Shown: one piece after another, positions 33,263 through 40,552 of the stretch
Position numbering within the stretch: position 1 is the first letter of the stretch
Layout of the letters: each line of letters starts with the position of its first letter
Assembly (NCBI GenBank): GCA_900467745.1
Contig: UBQW01000044.1
Span: 77,353 to 123,354, forward strand
Reading direction: 5' to 3'
DNA: 46,002 bases
Source of the DNA: Hyphomicrobiales bacterium
GTDB taxonomy: Bacteria > Pseudomonadota > Alphaproteobacteria > Rhizobiales > Rhizobiaceae
The notes under the pieces: generated by a model
Seen by the model: only the letters and a program-made list of their open reading frames with translations
Told to the model about the DNA's origin: nothing
The model's database searches: none
Translations under genes and position numbers: made by a program

Positions 33263-34540
33263 CTATCGGGTTGCCGGCTCCATCGGCGGCTCTGGCGTCT
33301 TGTTCTGCCCGCGATCGGCCAGCGTCATGCCCTCGGGTGTCATCATCTGCGAGGTGGCTGTCGGGATGGTGGTGAAGGCGTCGCGGTCGCTTGCCGGAAT
33401 GGCGGCGCGCGCGCGGCTGCGGATGATCGCGTAAGCCGTGATCAGCACGTGGGCGAGTGCGGTCACCAGGAACAGCGCGTGCGGGCTTGCCATCGACATG
33501 ACGGGGCCGCCGATCGTCGGGCCGATGATGGTGCCGATGCCGTAGAGCAGCAGCAGGCCGCCGGAGACCTTCACGAAGTCTTCCGAGGAGGCGTAGTCGT
33601 TGGCGTGGGCGACGGCGATCGGATAGAGCGTGTTGGCAACCGCGCCGTAGAGCACCACCAGCGTGATGATGAAGGCAGGCGAGGAGGGGTGGAGGACGAC
33701 GAGCATCAGCCCGGCCAGTGCCGCGATCGCCGACATGGCGGCCAGCACATAGCGGCGGTCGATGCGGTCGGATAAGCGGCCGGCCGGAAGCTGCATGACG
33801 GCGCCGGCAAAGATGGTCGAGCTCATCATGATGGCGATCGAGGTATCCGAGAGGCCGGCGCCGGCGCCGAAGACGGCGCCGAGCGTGCCATAGGCGCCGT
33901 TGGCGATGCCAACCAGGAGAATGCCGAGGCAGGAGACCGGCGAGTTGCGATAGAGCGCCTTGAGATCGAGCTTCACGGCCTTCAGCGGCTGCGGTGAGGC
34001 GGCGGTCGACAGCAGCGTCGGCAGCATGGCGATGCAATAGAAGATGCCGCAGATCATGAAGAGGATGGGTGTGCGGACATCCTCAAGCGGGATCATCATC
34101 TGGCCGGCGACGACGCCGATCAGGGTGATGGCGATATAGAGCGAGAAGATCGCGCCGCGGCTCTCGTTTGTCGCGCGCTCGTTCAGCCAGCTCTCGATGA
34201 TCATCGAGGTGCCGGCCGTGGCAAAGCCGGTGACGGCGCGCAAGAGCACCCACCAGACCGGATGAACGGCGATGCCGCTCACCAGCGCGATGATGGCGAT
34301 AATCGAGATGAAGCCGGAGAAGGCGCGCACATGGCCGACGCGGCTGACCATCTTCGGCGCAACAAGGCAACCGATGACGAAGCCGGCGGCCCAGGATGTG
34401 CCGAGCAGGCCGAGCGTGGTGGTCGCATAACCTTCGAGATTGCCGCGGACGGGGAGGAGGATGCCTTGCAGGCCATTGCCCATGAACAGAAAGAGCGTGC
34501 CGAACAGAACTGCGGCGACGGATAGAAGATTTCGTTTCAT
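33263..34540 (-). CDS. Major facilitator superfamily transporter (YcaD-like)
   Basis: A 425-residue protein with 12 predicted helices and the MFS loop motifs VAPKMVSRVGHVRAF and AGRLSDRIDRRYVL between helices 2-3 and 8-9. The tail of about 50 residues is polar. The best match is the YcaD-like group of uncharacterised permeases. The substrate is unknown. I take the second ATG, five codons inside the longest frame, which follows GGGGGG. A large hairpin (34571-34609) lies about 30 bp upstream and would be in its leader if transcription starts beyond it. Confidence 0.88.
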   Translation of the reverse strand: MKRNLLSVAAVLFGTLFLFMGNGLQGILLPVRGNLEGYATTTLGLLGTSWAAGFVIGCLVAPKMVSRVGHVRAFSGFISIIAIIALVSGIAVHPVWWVLLRAVTGFATAGTSMIIESWLNERATNESRGAIFSLYIAITLIGVVAGQMMIPLEDVRTPILFMICGIFYCIAMLPTLLSTAASPQPLKAVKLDLKALYRNSPVSCLGILLVGIANGAYGTLGAVFGAGAGLSDTSIAIMMSSTIFAGAVMQLPAGRLSDRIDRRYVLAAMSAIAALAGLMLVVLHPSSPAFIITLVVLYGAVANTLYPIAVAHANDYASSEDFVKVSGGLLLLYGIGTIIGPTIGGPVMSMASPHALFLVTALAHVLITAYAIIRSRARAAIPASDRDAFTTIPTATSQMMTPEGMTLADRGQNKTPEPPMEPATR

Positions 34541-34570
34541 TGGCCCCCCATGCAACTCAGCTTACATGCA

Positions 34571-34609
34571 CAAAGACATATGGCAGCACACGATGCTGCC
34601 CAGTCTTTG
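34571..34609. promoter_or_regulatory. Compound inverted repeat upstream of the MFS gene
   Basis: CAAAGAC (34571-34577) pairs with GTCTTTG (34603-34609), and inside it GGCAGCA (34582-34588) pairs with TGCTGCC (34594-34600). Together they give a 14-bp interrupted stem. No T-run follows on either strand. It could be an operator or an RNA element in the leader of the MFS gene. A second small palindrome, ATGCCTTTACGGCAT, lies at 34631-34645. Confidence 0.5.
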
Positions 34610-34715
34610 CAATGTTGATTGTCTCCCCGAATGCCTTTACGGCATGTTTAGAAGCAGTGGTTGCGCGAAATAATGTCCGTCCTGTGACATCAAGAACATA
34701 TGGAAAAATAAAGAC

Positions 34716-34880
34716 ATGACGAAGCTGATCGCGCTTCTCCTGATGCTTGCGATGGTGGTGCACTTGATCAAGCCGCTCGGTCTGCCGGGCCTTAGGAAGC
34801 GTGCGGATTTCTGGAAGATCGCGCTGTTTGCCTTCGCGATCTGGGCCGTCGCGCTGCTCGGGCGGGATCTGTTTGTTTAA
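34716..34880 (+). CDS. Small hydrophobic membrane protein
   Basis: A 54-residue ORF. A first hydrophobic stretch (LIALLLMLAMVVHLI) is followed by the basic loop KPLGLPGLRKRADFW and a second one (ALFAFAIWAVALLG), so it is a two-helix membrane hairpin. Third-codon positions are GC-rich as in the neighbours. Two-helix proteins of this size are common in rhizobia but have no known function. It stands alone between the MFS gene, which is divergent, and the VOC gene. Confidence 0.7.
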   Translation: MTKLIALLLMLAMVVHLIKPLGLPGLRKRADFWKIALFAFAIWAVALLGRDLFV

Positions 34881-34994
34881 GCGCAATTGGTTGTAGAGAC
34901 GCCGGTTGTGGGAAGGGGTTCCCCCTCAGATGGCGTCAGGCTGCTGTTTCGGCTATTGTGAGGGTTGCTTGGACGCTTCTTGGGGGGAGAGGAC

Positions 34995-35393
34995 ATGCTT
35001 GCCCTGCATCACGTGTCGATCATCACTGATGACCTGGAGAAATCTCTACCGTTTTACCGCGATGTCTTTGGTCTTTACGAAATTCCTCGGCCGGACTTTC
35101 CGGTCGGAGGGGCGTGGCTCGCCTGCGGCAGCCTGCAGGTCCACCTCGTCGTGCATCCCGAGGGCACCTTCCGGCAACGGCCGGTTATCGATCGTAATGA
35201 CTGGCACTTCGCGTTTCGGACCGATGACTTCGAGGCCGTTCTCGAGCGCCTCGCAGCCCTCGGCTTCAGCGGGGATCTGCCTGAAGACGATCCCAAGCAC
35301 ATGCTGGTTTTCCGCACCGGGCTGGCGGGGTTCCCGCAGCTTTATCTTCGCGATCCTGATCTCAATATCGTCGAGATCAACGGAGCGCCTTGA
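34995..35393 (+). CDS. VOC-superfamily (glyoxalase/dioxygenase-like) protein
   Basis: A 132-residue protein with the paired beta-alpha-beta modules of the vicinal oxygen chelate fold. Candidate metal ligands are His6 (LHHVSI), His71 (DWHFAF) and Glu127 (NIVEING). Family members include glyoxalase I, dioxygenases and fosfomycin resistance enzymes; none can be singled out. The chosen ATG follows GGGGAGAGGAC. It converges with the MarR gene, with 27 bp between stops. Confidence 0.85.
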   Translation: MLALHHVSIITDDLEKSLPFYRDVFGLYEIPRPDFPVGGAWLACGSLQVHLVVHPEGTFRQRPVIDRNDWHFAFRTDDFEAVLERLAALGFSGDLPEDDPKHMLVFRTGLAGFPQLYLRDPDLNIVEINGAP

Positions 35394-35420
35394 GGCACTG
35401 CCTGCAGCCTCGTCGATATC

Positions 35421-35864
35421 TTATGCCGACCACGGATCATCAGGCAGTGGCGTCTCTTGCTGAATGCTCTGGAGGATGCCGATCAGTCGCGGTGCCATTT
35501 CGCGGATTTCCTTGAGGTGGATGGTCGTCAGCTGTTTGAGGACGGCTTCGGCCTGGTCCGTCAGGATGAGCGTCTGGCGGCGGCGGTCGTTGGGGTCGGG
35601 GCGGCGGCTGACGTAGCCGGCGGCTTCGAGACGGCCCACCAGTTCAGTTGCGGTATGCGGCGCGATGATCAGCCGCTCTGCGAGCAGGCCGACGGTCATC
35701 GGATCGGAGGCGCGGTGCCCCTTGATGGCGAGGAGCGCCTGATGCTGCTGCGCGGGCAGGCCGGCTTCGAGCGCGGCCGAGGCGCTGAAATCCATGAAAC
35801 GTCGCAGCGTGTGGCGAAGGTTCGCAAGCGCTTCGTAATCCTCGTCCGACAGGTCGTCCCGCAT
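35421..35864 (-). CDS. MarR-family transcriptional regulator
   Basis: A 147-residue winged-helix regulator. The recognition region is LLAERLIIAPHTATELVGRL and the wing is SRRPDPNDRRRQTLILT. The dimer helices at both ends are present. It is divergent from the CBS-domain CLC gene and a perfect 19-nt palindrome lies between them, probably its operator. I use the ATG 8 nt after GGAAGG; a GTG two codons upstream would abut the ribosome site. The ligand is unknown. Confidence 0.9.
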   Translation of the reverse strand: MRDDLSDEDYEALANLRHTLRRFMDFSASAALEAGLPAQQHQALLAIKGHRASDPMTVGLLAERLIIAPHTATELVGRLEAAGYVSRRPDPNDRRRQTLILTDQAEAVLKQLTTIHLKEIREMAPRLIGILQSIQQETPLPDDPWSA

Positions 35865-35965
35865 CGCCACATCCTTCCGTCAACGCCCATGAAAGCCAGG
35901 GCGATCTCTATCCGTTATCGACGCCATCCGCAAAGCCCGCGGCGTGAGAGGTGGGTCTCTTGATT

Positions 35966-35984
35966 TATATCGTAATACGATATA
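35966..35984. promoter_or_regulatory. Perfect 19-nt palindrome, probable MarR operator
   Basis: TATATCGTAATACGATATA has two exact 9-bp arms around a central A. The length and centre are typical of MarR-type operators. It lies 100 bp from the MarR start and 36 bp before the CLC start, so binding would block the CLC promoter and perhaps the regulator's own. Confidence 0.7.
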
Positions 35985-36020
35985 TTTGAGCGCGCAGATA
36001 AACACCAGACAGGATCGACC

Positions 36021-37823
36021 ATGCCCCCCAAATCTCTTCCTCCCGATACGTCCTCCAAGGCAGCTTCCCTGCTGCCGCGCCGCGCGGCGGGCGATTTCAC
36101 AACTGACAAGCGCGTTCTGGCGCTGATCGCGATGGCCGTCGTCGTCGGCACCGGCGGCGCGTTCGCGGCGTGGGTGCTGGTGAGCCTGATCTCGCTCGTC
36201 TCGAATGTCGTCTGGTTCGGAAAGTTCAGCCTCGTTGCCGAGAGCCTGGCGCATGCGCATCCGTCGCTGTGGATGCTCGTCGTGCCTGTCATCGGCGGGC
36301 TTATCATCGGGCTGATGGCGCGCTTCGGCTCGGAGAAGATCAGGGGACACGGTATTCCCGAGGCGATCGAGGCCATCCTGATCGGCGGAAGCCGGATGTC
36401 GCCCAAGGTGGCGGTGCTCAAGCCGTTGTCATCGGCAATCTCTATCGGTACCGGTGGCCCGTTCGGGGCGGAAGGGCCGATCATCATGACCGGTGGCGCG
36501 ATCGGCTCGCTCTTCGCGCAGTGCTTCGAGATGAGCTCGGCGGAGCGCAAGTCTCTGCTGGTCGCGGGTGCGGCCGCCGGCATGACGGCGATCTTCGGCA
36601 CGCCGATCGCGGCACTTCTCCTGGCGGTCGAACTGCTTCTGTTCGAATGGAAGCCGAGAAGCTTTATTCCGGTTGCGGTGGCTGCCTGCGTGTCGGCTTG
36701 CTGGAGGCCGTTTCTGTTCGGCGCCGGTCCGCTGTTCCCCGCGCATTTCGACATGAGCCTGCCTTGGTGGGGGATCGCGCTCTGCGCCGGGCTCGGCATT
36801 CTCACAGGCTTCGCGTCCGGTCTTCTGACGGTGCTCCTCTACAAGGTCGAGGACCTGTTCGAGGCCTTGCCTGTTCACTGGATGTGGTGCCCGGCGATCG
36901 GCGGGTTGTTCATCGGGTTCGGCGGGCTGATCGAGCCGCGCGCGCTCGGCGTCGGCTACGATATCATCGAGGATCTGCTGCACAGCAACGTGCTTCCGGC
37001 CGCTGTCCTCACCATCCTCGCCGTGAAGGTGGCGATCTGGCTGATCGCGCTCTCCTCCGGCACGTCGGGTGGCGTGCTGGCGCCGCTGCTCATCTTCGGT
37101 GGGGCGATCGGCTGGCTGGCCGGGCTGTTTCTGCCAGGCGACCAGGGTTTCTGGGCGTTGATCGGCATGGCTGCGATGATGGGCGGCACGATGCGCGCGC
37201 CGTTGACCGGGACGTTTTTCGCGGTCGAATTGACCGGAGACCTGTCGGCACTCCTGCCGCTGCTTGCCGCCACGGTGTCGGCCTATGCGGTGACGGTGCT
37301 TGTGCTCCGGCGCTCGATCCTCACGGAAAAGATCGCCCGGCGCGGCCAGCACATCACGCGCGAATACGGCATCGACCCGTTCGAGCTGACGCGCGCGCGC
37401 GACATCATGATCGTGGATGTCGATGTGCTTTCGTCGCGGCAGACGGTGGGGGAGGTGAAGACCTTCTTCGAGACGGCCGAGAAGACGCATCGCGTCTATC
37501 CTGTGGTCGACGAGCAGCGTGTGCTGCTTGGTCTGGTCTCCCGCGCCGATGTGCTGCGGTGGCATCAGCAGGGCGTGGCAGATGATGTCAGCATTGTCGA
37601 CGCGACATCGAATGCCGACATCGCCTATGCGCTTGCGGATGATACGGTCGGGCATGTCACGGACATCATGCTGAACTCGGGTGAGGGGCGCATCCCCGTC
37701 ATCGAGCCGCAGACGAAGCGGCTGGTCGGGCTGATCGCGCGCAAGGATCTGCTGCACCTGCGGCATTCCTTCAAGGCAAGCGAGACCGAGCGCCGGCCCT
37801 ACTTGTTTTCAAGCGCTGCCTAG
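36021..37823 (+). CDS. CLC-family anion transporter/channel with CBS pair
   Basis: A 600-residue membrane protein. The CLC core (residues 30-440) contains GHGIP (109-113, in place of GSGIP, so the usual chloride-coordinating serine is histidine), GAEGP (149-153, gating Glu151 kept) and GTPIAALLLAVE ending at Glu204. The next residue is Leu205, where proton-coupled exchangers have the inner glutamate. Two CBS domains fill the C-terminal 140 residues and may bind nucleotides. These changes point to a channel-like or uncoupled transporter, but this is inference. It is probably controlled by the divergent MarR protein. Confidence 0.9.
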   Translation: MPPKSLPPDTSSKAASLLPRRAAGDFTTDKRVLALIAMAVVVGTGGAFAAWVLVSLISLVSNVVWFGKFSLVAESLAHAHPSLWMLVVPVIGGLIIGLMARFGSEKIRGHGIPEAIEAILIGGSRMSPKVAVLKPLSSAISIGTGGPFGAEGPIIMTGGAIGSLFAQCFEMSSAERKSLLVAGAAAGMTAIFGTPIAALLLAVELLLFEWKPRSFIPVAVAACVSACWRPFLFGAGPLFPAHFDMSLPWWGIALCAGLGILTGFASGLLTVLLYKVEDLFEALPVHWMWCPAIGGLFIGFGGLIEPRALGVGYDIIEDLLHSNVLPAAVLTILAVKVAIWLIALSSGTSGGVLAPLLIFGGAIGWLAGLFLPGDQGFWALIGMAAMMGGTMRAPLTGTFFAVELTGDLSALLPLLAATVSAYAVTVLVLRRSILTEKIARRGQHITREYGIDPFELTRARDIMIVDVDVLSSRQTVGEVKTFFETAEKTHRVYPVVDEQRVLLGLVSRADVLRWHQQGVADDVSIVDATSNADIAYALADDTVGHVTDIMLNSGEGRIPVIEPQTKRLVGLIARKDLLHLRHSFKASETERRPYLFSSAA

Positions 37824-37841
37824 CCGAATGCAGAAACAAGT

Positions 37842-37871
37842 CGCCCGCCGCGTGTCTCGTGGCGGGCGTTT
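37842..37871. terminator. Weak bidirectional terminator between the two CLC genes
   Basis: CGCCCGCC and GGCGGGCG form an 8-bp stem with an 11-nt loop, 18 bp after the first CLC stop and close to the stop of the converging second one. Only a short TTT follows on the plus strand. Confidence 0.5.
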
Positions 37872-37878
37872 ACGTGCC

Positions 37879-39237
37879 TTACTTCTCGACACCTTCGACA
37901 GCCGGCGCCTTCCGTTCCCTGATATGGCCGAGTGAGACGCCTAATGGGATGGTGCCGATGGCGCGGCGCTTTGGCACGCCGAGACGCTGGGCGAGATAGA
38001 TGCTTGAATGGCCGCTGCAGAGATAGGCGAGGAAGCAGGCGACGGCGAGGTAGACGGCGTGGGTGGAGCCGAAGAGCTCGATGCCCATGATCATGCAGGC
38101 GAGTGGCGTGTTGGTGGCGCCGGCGAAGATCGCCACGAAGCCGATCCCGGCGAAGAGATCGGACGGCGCGCCGAAGAGGGCTGCCAGCGCATTGCCGAGT
38201 GCGGCGCCGATGAAGAAGAGCGGCGTGACCTCGCCGCCCTTGAAGCCGGCGCTGAGGGTGACGATGGTGAAGATCGCCTTCCAGAACCAACTCCAGTAAT
38301 CGACGGCGCCGGGCGCAAAGAAGCCCGCGATCGTCGGGTCGGCTGGATCGGGCGACCAGACACCGAGGCCCAGATAAGCGCGGGTGCCGAGCAGGTGAAC
38401 GAGGCCGATCAGGACCAGTCCGGCCAGAACCGGGCGCAGCGGCGCGTAGGGCAGGAGCTTCTTGAACAGGGCTGAAGCCGCGTGAGAGAGTTCTGCGAAG
38501 GATTTCGCCGCAATCCCGAAGATGACGCCGGCGATGGCGACTTTCGAGAGCAGGATCGCATCGAGATGGAAGACATTGGCGGGCGCGTCGGCGAGATAGG
38601 CGATGTGGTAGTGCGTGTGCTCGATGCCCCAGGCGTGGCAGGCCCAGTCGCCGGTGACTGCGGCCATCAGGCAGGGGATGAGGGCTTCATATTGCATGCG
38701 GCCGATGGTCAGCACTTCCAGCGCGAAGATGGCGCCGGCGATCGGTGTGCCGAAGACCGCGCCGAAGCCTGCCGCGACGCCGCCCATGAGGAGGATTTTC
38801 ACGTCGGCGGGCGACAGGCGGAAGAGTTTCGCCACGGCGCTGGCGATGCTGCCGCCAAGCTGCACCGCCGTCCCCTCGCGGCCGGCCGAGCCCCCGAAGA
38901 GATGAGTGGCGATGGTGGAGACCAGGATGAGCGGGGCCATGCGCAGGGGAACGCCGGCGCCGGGTTCGTGGATCTGGTCGACGATCAGGTTGTTGCCGCC
39001 CTCGGCCGATTTTCCGAACGTCTGGTAGATCAGCACCATGAGGAAGCCGGCGGTGGGCAGGCCGTAGAGCAGCCAGGGGTGATCGAAGCGGCTCCTGGTC
39101 GCAAGATCGAGCGCCCAGAGGAAGAATGCGCAGAGCGAGCCGACGACAACCGCCATCGGAACGATGACGGCGATCCACTTGCCGATGTCGCGAAGCTGGC
39201 GCAGGCGAATGCCGAAAATGTCGGAAAAGGCGATCAT
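37879..39237 (-). CDS. CLC-F type fluoride/proton antiporter
   Basis: A 452-residue CLC protein without CBS domains. The signature regions differ from chloride-type CLCs: EGGNN (79-83) in place of GSGIP, and GREGT (119-123) in place of GREGP, with gating Glu121 kept. The inner glutamate position is Val175 (FALEV). These are the marks of the CLC-F branch, which exports fluoride in exchange for protons. The gene is preceded by a fluoride riboswitch aptamer, which supports the assignment independently. The start overlaps the stop of a 22-codon leader ORF (ATGA), and its ribosome site GGGGGC lies inside that ORF. Confidence 0.9.
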   Translation of the reverse strand: MIAFSDIFGIRLRQLRDIGKWIAVIVPMAVVVGSLCAFFLWALDLATRSRFDHPWLLYGLPTAGFLMVLIYQTFGKSAEGGNNLIVDQIHEPGAGVPLRMAPLILVSTIATHLFGGSAGREGTAVQLGGSIASAVAKLFRLSPADVKILLMGGVAAGFGAVFGTPIAGAIFALEVLTIGRMQYEALIPCLMAAVTGDWACHAWGIEHTHYHIAYLADAPANVFHLDAILLSKVAIAGVIFGIAAKSFAELSHAASALFKKLLPYAPLRPVLAGLVLIGLVHLLGTRAYLGLGVWSPDPADPTIAGFFAPGAVDYWSWFWKAIFTIVTLSAGFKGGEVTPLFFIGAALGNALAALFGAPSDLFAGIGFVAIFAGATNTPLACMIMGIELFGSTHAVYLAVACFLAYLCSGHSSIYLAQRLGVPKRRAIGTIPLGVSLGHIRERKAPAVEGVEK

Positions 39238-39302
39238 AGTGCTGCCCCCTGATGATGGGCGGTATCGCCGGCGATGTGTGATGGAATGAAGATTTCGAAC
39301 AT
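39234..39302 (-). CDS. 22-codon leader ORF coupled to the CLC-F gene
   Basis: An ATG (39302-39300) is preceded by AAGGG at a suitable distance and opens a 22-codon frame (MFEIFIPSHIAG at the start, HHQGAAL at the end). Its TGA overlaps the ATG of the transporter by 4 nt. Translation of it would therefore carry ribosomes to the transporter start. The start codon and the bases before it are complementary to the 3' arm of the upstream aptamer. Whether the peptide has its own role is unknown; no database check was possible. Confidence 0.55.
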   Translation of the reverse strand: MFEIFIPSHIAGDTAHHQGAAL

Positions 39303-39330
39303 GACTCTACCCTTTCGCGCGGTGGCAAAT

Positions 39331-39400
39331 GAAGTAGGAGTCATCGGCTTCGTCGGGGAAGCGGTTCAGCCTTTTCTGGCCTCGGCAGAATCCATTGCCG
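39331..39400 (-). promoter_or_regulatory. Fluoride riboswitch (crcB motif) aptamer
   Basis: Read on the minus strand: GGCA and TGCC form the first stem around ATGGATTC, a linker follows, then GAACCGC, a stem GCTTC / GAAGC, and the highly conserved end CGATGACTCCTAC. These elements and their order match the crcB motif, for example GATGG, AACCGC and TGATG-CTAC of the Pseudomonas syringae aptamer. The first loop is one base shorter than in the example. It begins right after a predicted promoter and lies upstream of a CLC-F gene, as in known fluoride systems. Confidence 0.85.
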
Positions 39401-39411
39401 ATAGCCAGCTT

Positions 39412-39439
39412 GATATCGCTCGCGCCGGATTGCTGTCAA
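39412..39439 (-). promoter_or_regulatory. Predicted promoter of the fluoride-responsive transcript
   Basis: On the minus strand TTGACA (39434-39439) is followed after 16 nt by GATATC (39412-39417), close to the rhizobial sigma-70 pattern CTTGAC-N17-CTATAT. Transcription would start near 39405, just before the first aptamer base. Confidence 0.6.
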
Positions 39440-39479
39440 GCGCGTGGAAGCACGGATCCGCCCTGTTCAAGCGTGGCGA

Positions 39480-40397
39480 TCAGCAGTCGATCACGCCGCG
39501 CATGACCTCGACGCAGGCGCCCGAGATCGCAACGTCGGTTACGACCCCGCCGGTCTTCGTCACCTCTATGCCGATGAGGCTGCGGCGGCCCATTTCGACG
39601 CCCTGCTCGATGGTCAGTGATACCGTCATGTCGGGATCGGGCTCCAGCGAGACGAGGTAGGCGCCGAGTGCCGCCGAGGCGCTGCCGGTGGCGGGGTCTT
39701 CCGGGACATTGTCGAGCGGGGCGAACATGCGAGCGCGGATGTGCCAGGGCTTGTCGGCCGAGCGGACGTAGACGAAGAGCGAGAAGTCGTGGTTGCCCTC
39801 AAGCGTCGGGACGGCGGCATCCTGGAAGTATGCGAGGTTAGGGCGGGCGCGGGCGAGCGTGTCGAGATCGGCAAGCTCGGCGACGACGAAGCTCAGGCCC
39901 ACGGACGCAGTCAGTGGCTGATGGATGCGGGTGCTGACTTTCGCGCTGTCGATGGCGATGCAGCGAGCGATGGTGTCTACAGCGACGTCAGAGCCGGTCG
40001 ATAGGGGCTTCGGGGCGCGGATCGCGGTCGAGGTCACGCGGCCTTCTTCGCGGCGCACGTCGACGGTCACCACGCCGGCCTTTTCCTCGAAGCGCATGAC
40101 GTCGCCGACTGGTTGGCCGAAAATATCGTCGAGATTGCCGAGCACATAGGCGGTGCCGACATTGGGGTGGCCGGCGAAGGGCACTTCCGTGGTGGGCGTG
40201 AAGATGCGCACGCGAGCGGTGTTTTCGGGGTTCTCGGGCGGCAGAACGAAGGTCACTTCCGAATAGCCGAACTCGGCGGCGATCTTTTGCATCTGATCAT
40301 CGGAGAGGCCGCGTGCATCCGTCATCACAGCCAGCGGGTTGCCTTCGAAGCGGGTGGAGGTGAAGACATCGACGGTGGTGAAGGAAACGGCGGTCAT
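39480..40397 (-). CDS. PhzF-family isomerase/epimerase
   Basis: A 305-residue protein with the two-domain PhzF fold. Family marks are DVFTSTRFEGNPLAVM at the N-terminus, EFGYSEVTFV with the catalytic glutamate, PFAGHPNVGTAYVL, and near the C-terminus EDPATGSASAALGAYL. PhzF in pseudomonads isomerises an intermediate of phenazine synthesis; most relatives, like this one, stand outside any phenazine cluster and have unknown substrates. The chosen ATG has GGAG 8 nt before it; 36 more codons are open upstream without support. It lies upstream of the CLC-F leader, which has its own promoter. Confidence 0.9.
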   Translation of the reverse strand: MTAVSFTTVDVFTSTRFEGNPLAVMTDARGLSDDQMQKIAAEFGYSEVTFVLPPENPENTARVRIFTPTTEVPFAGHPNVGTAYVLGNLDDIFGQPVGDVMRFEEKAGVVTVDVRREEGRVTSTAIRAPKPLSTGSDVAVDTIARCIAIDSAKVSTRIHQPLTASVGLSFVVAELADLDTLARARPNLAYFQDAAVPTLEGNHDFSLFVYVRSADKPWHIRARMFAPLDNVPEDPATGSASAALGAYLVSLEPDPDMTVSLTIEQGVEMGRRSLIGIEVTKTGGVVTDVAISGACVEVMRGVIDC

Positions 40398-40499
40398 TGC
40401 GTGCTCCGATGGTTCAGGAGCGCAATCAGTAGCCATCGCCGCCGCTTGGCAGAAGAGCAATTCTTGTCGCCGTGACAATCGATCGATGACGACGCGTGG

Positions 40500-40533
40500 C
40501 AACAAAAAACCGGCCGCCAGAGGCCGCCGGTTT
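40500..40533 (-). terminator. Rho-independent terminator of the aldolase gene
   Basis: On the minus strand AAACCGGC pairs with GCCGGTTT, followed by further T residues (six in total) and GTTGC. It starts about 20 bp after the stop. Confidence 0.88.
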
Positions 40534-40552
40534 CTAAAGACAGGCGGGCGGA

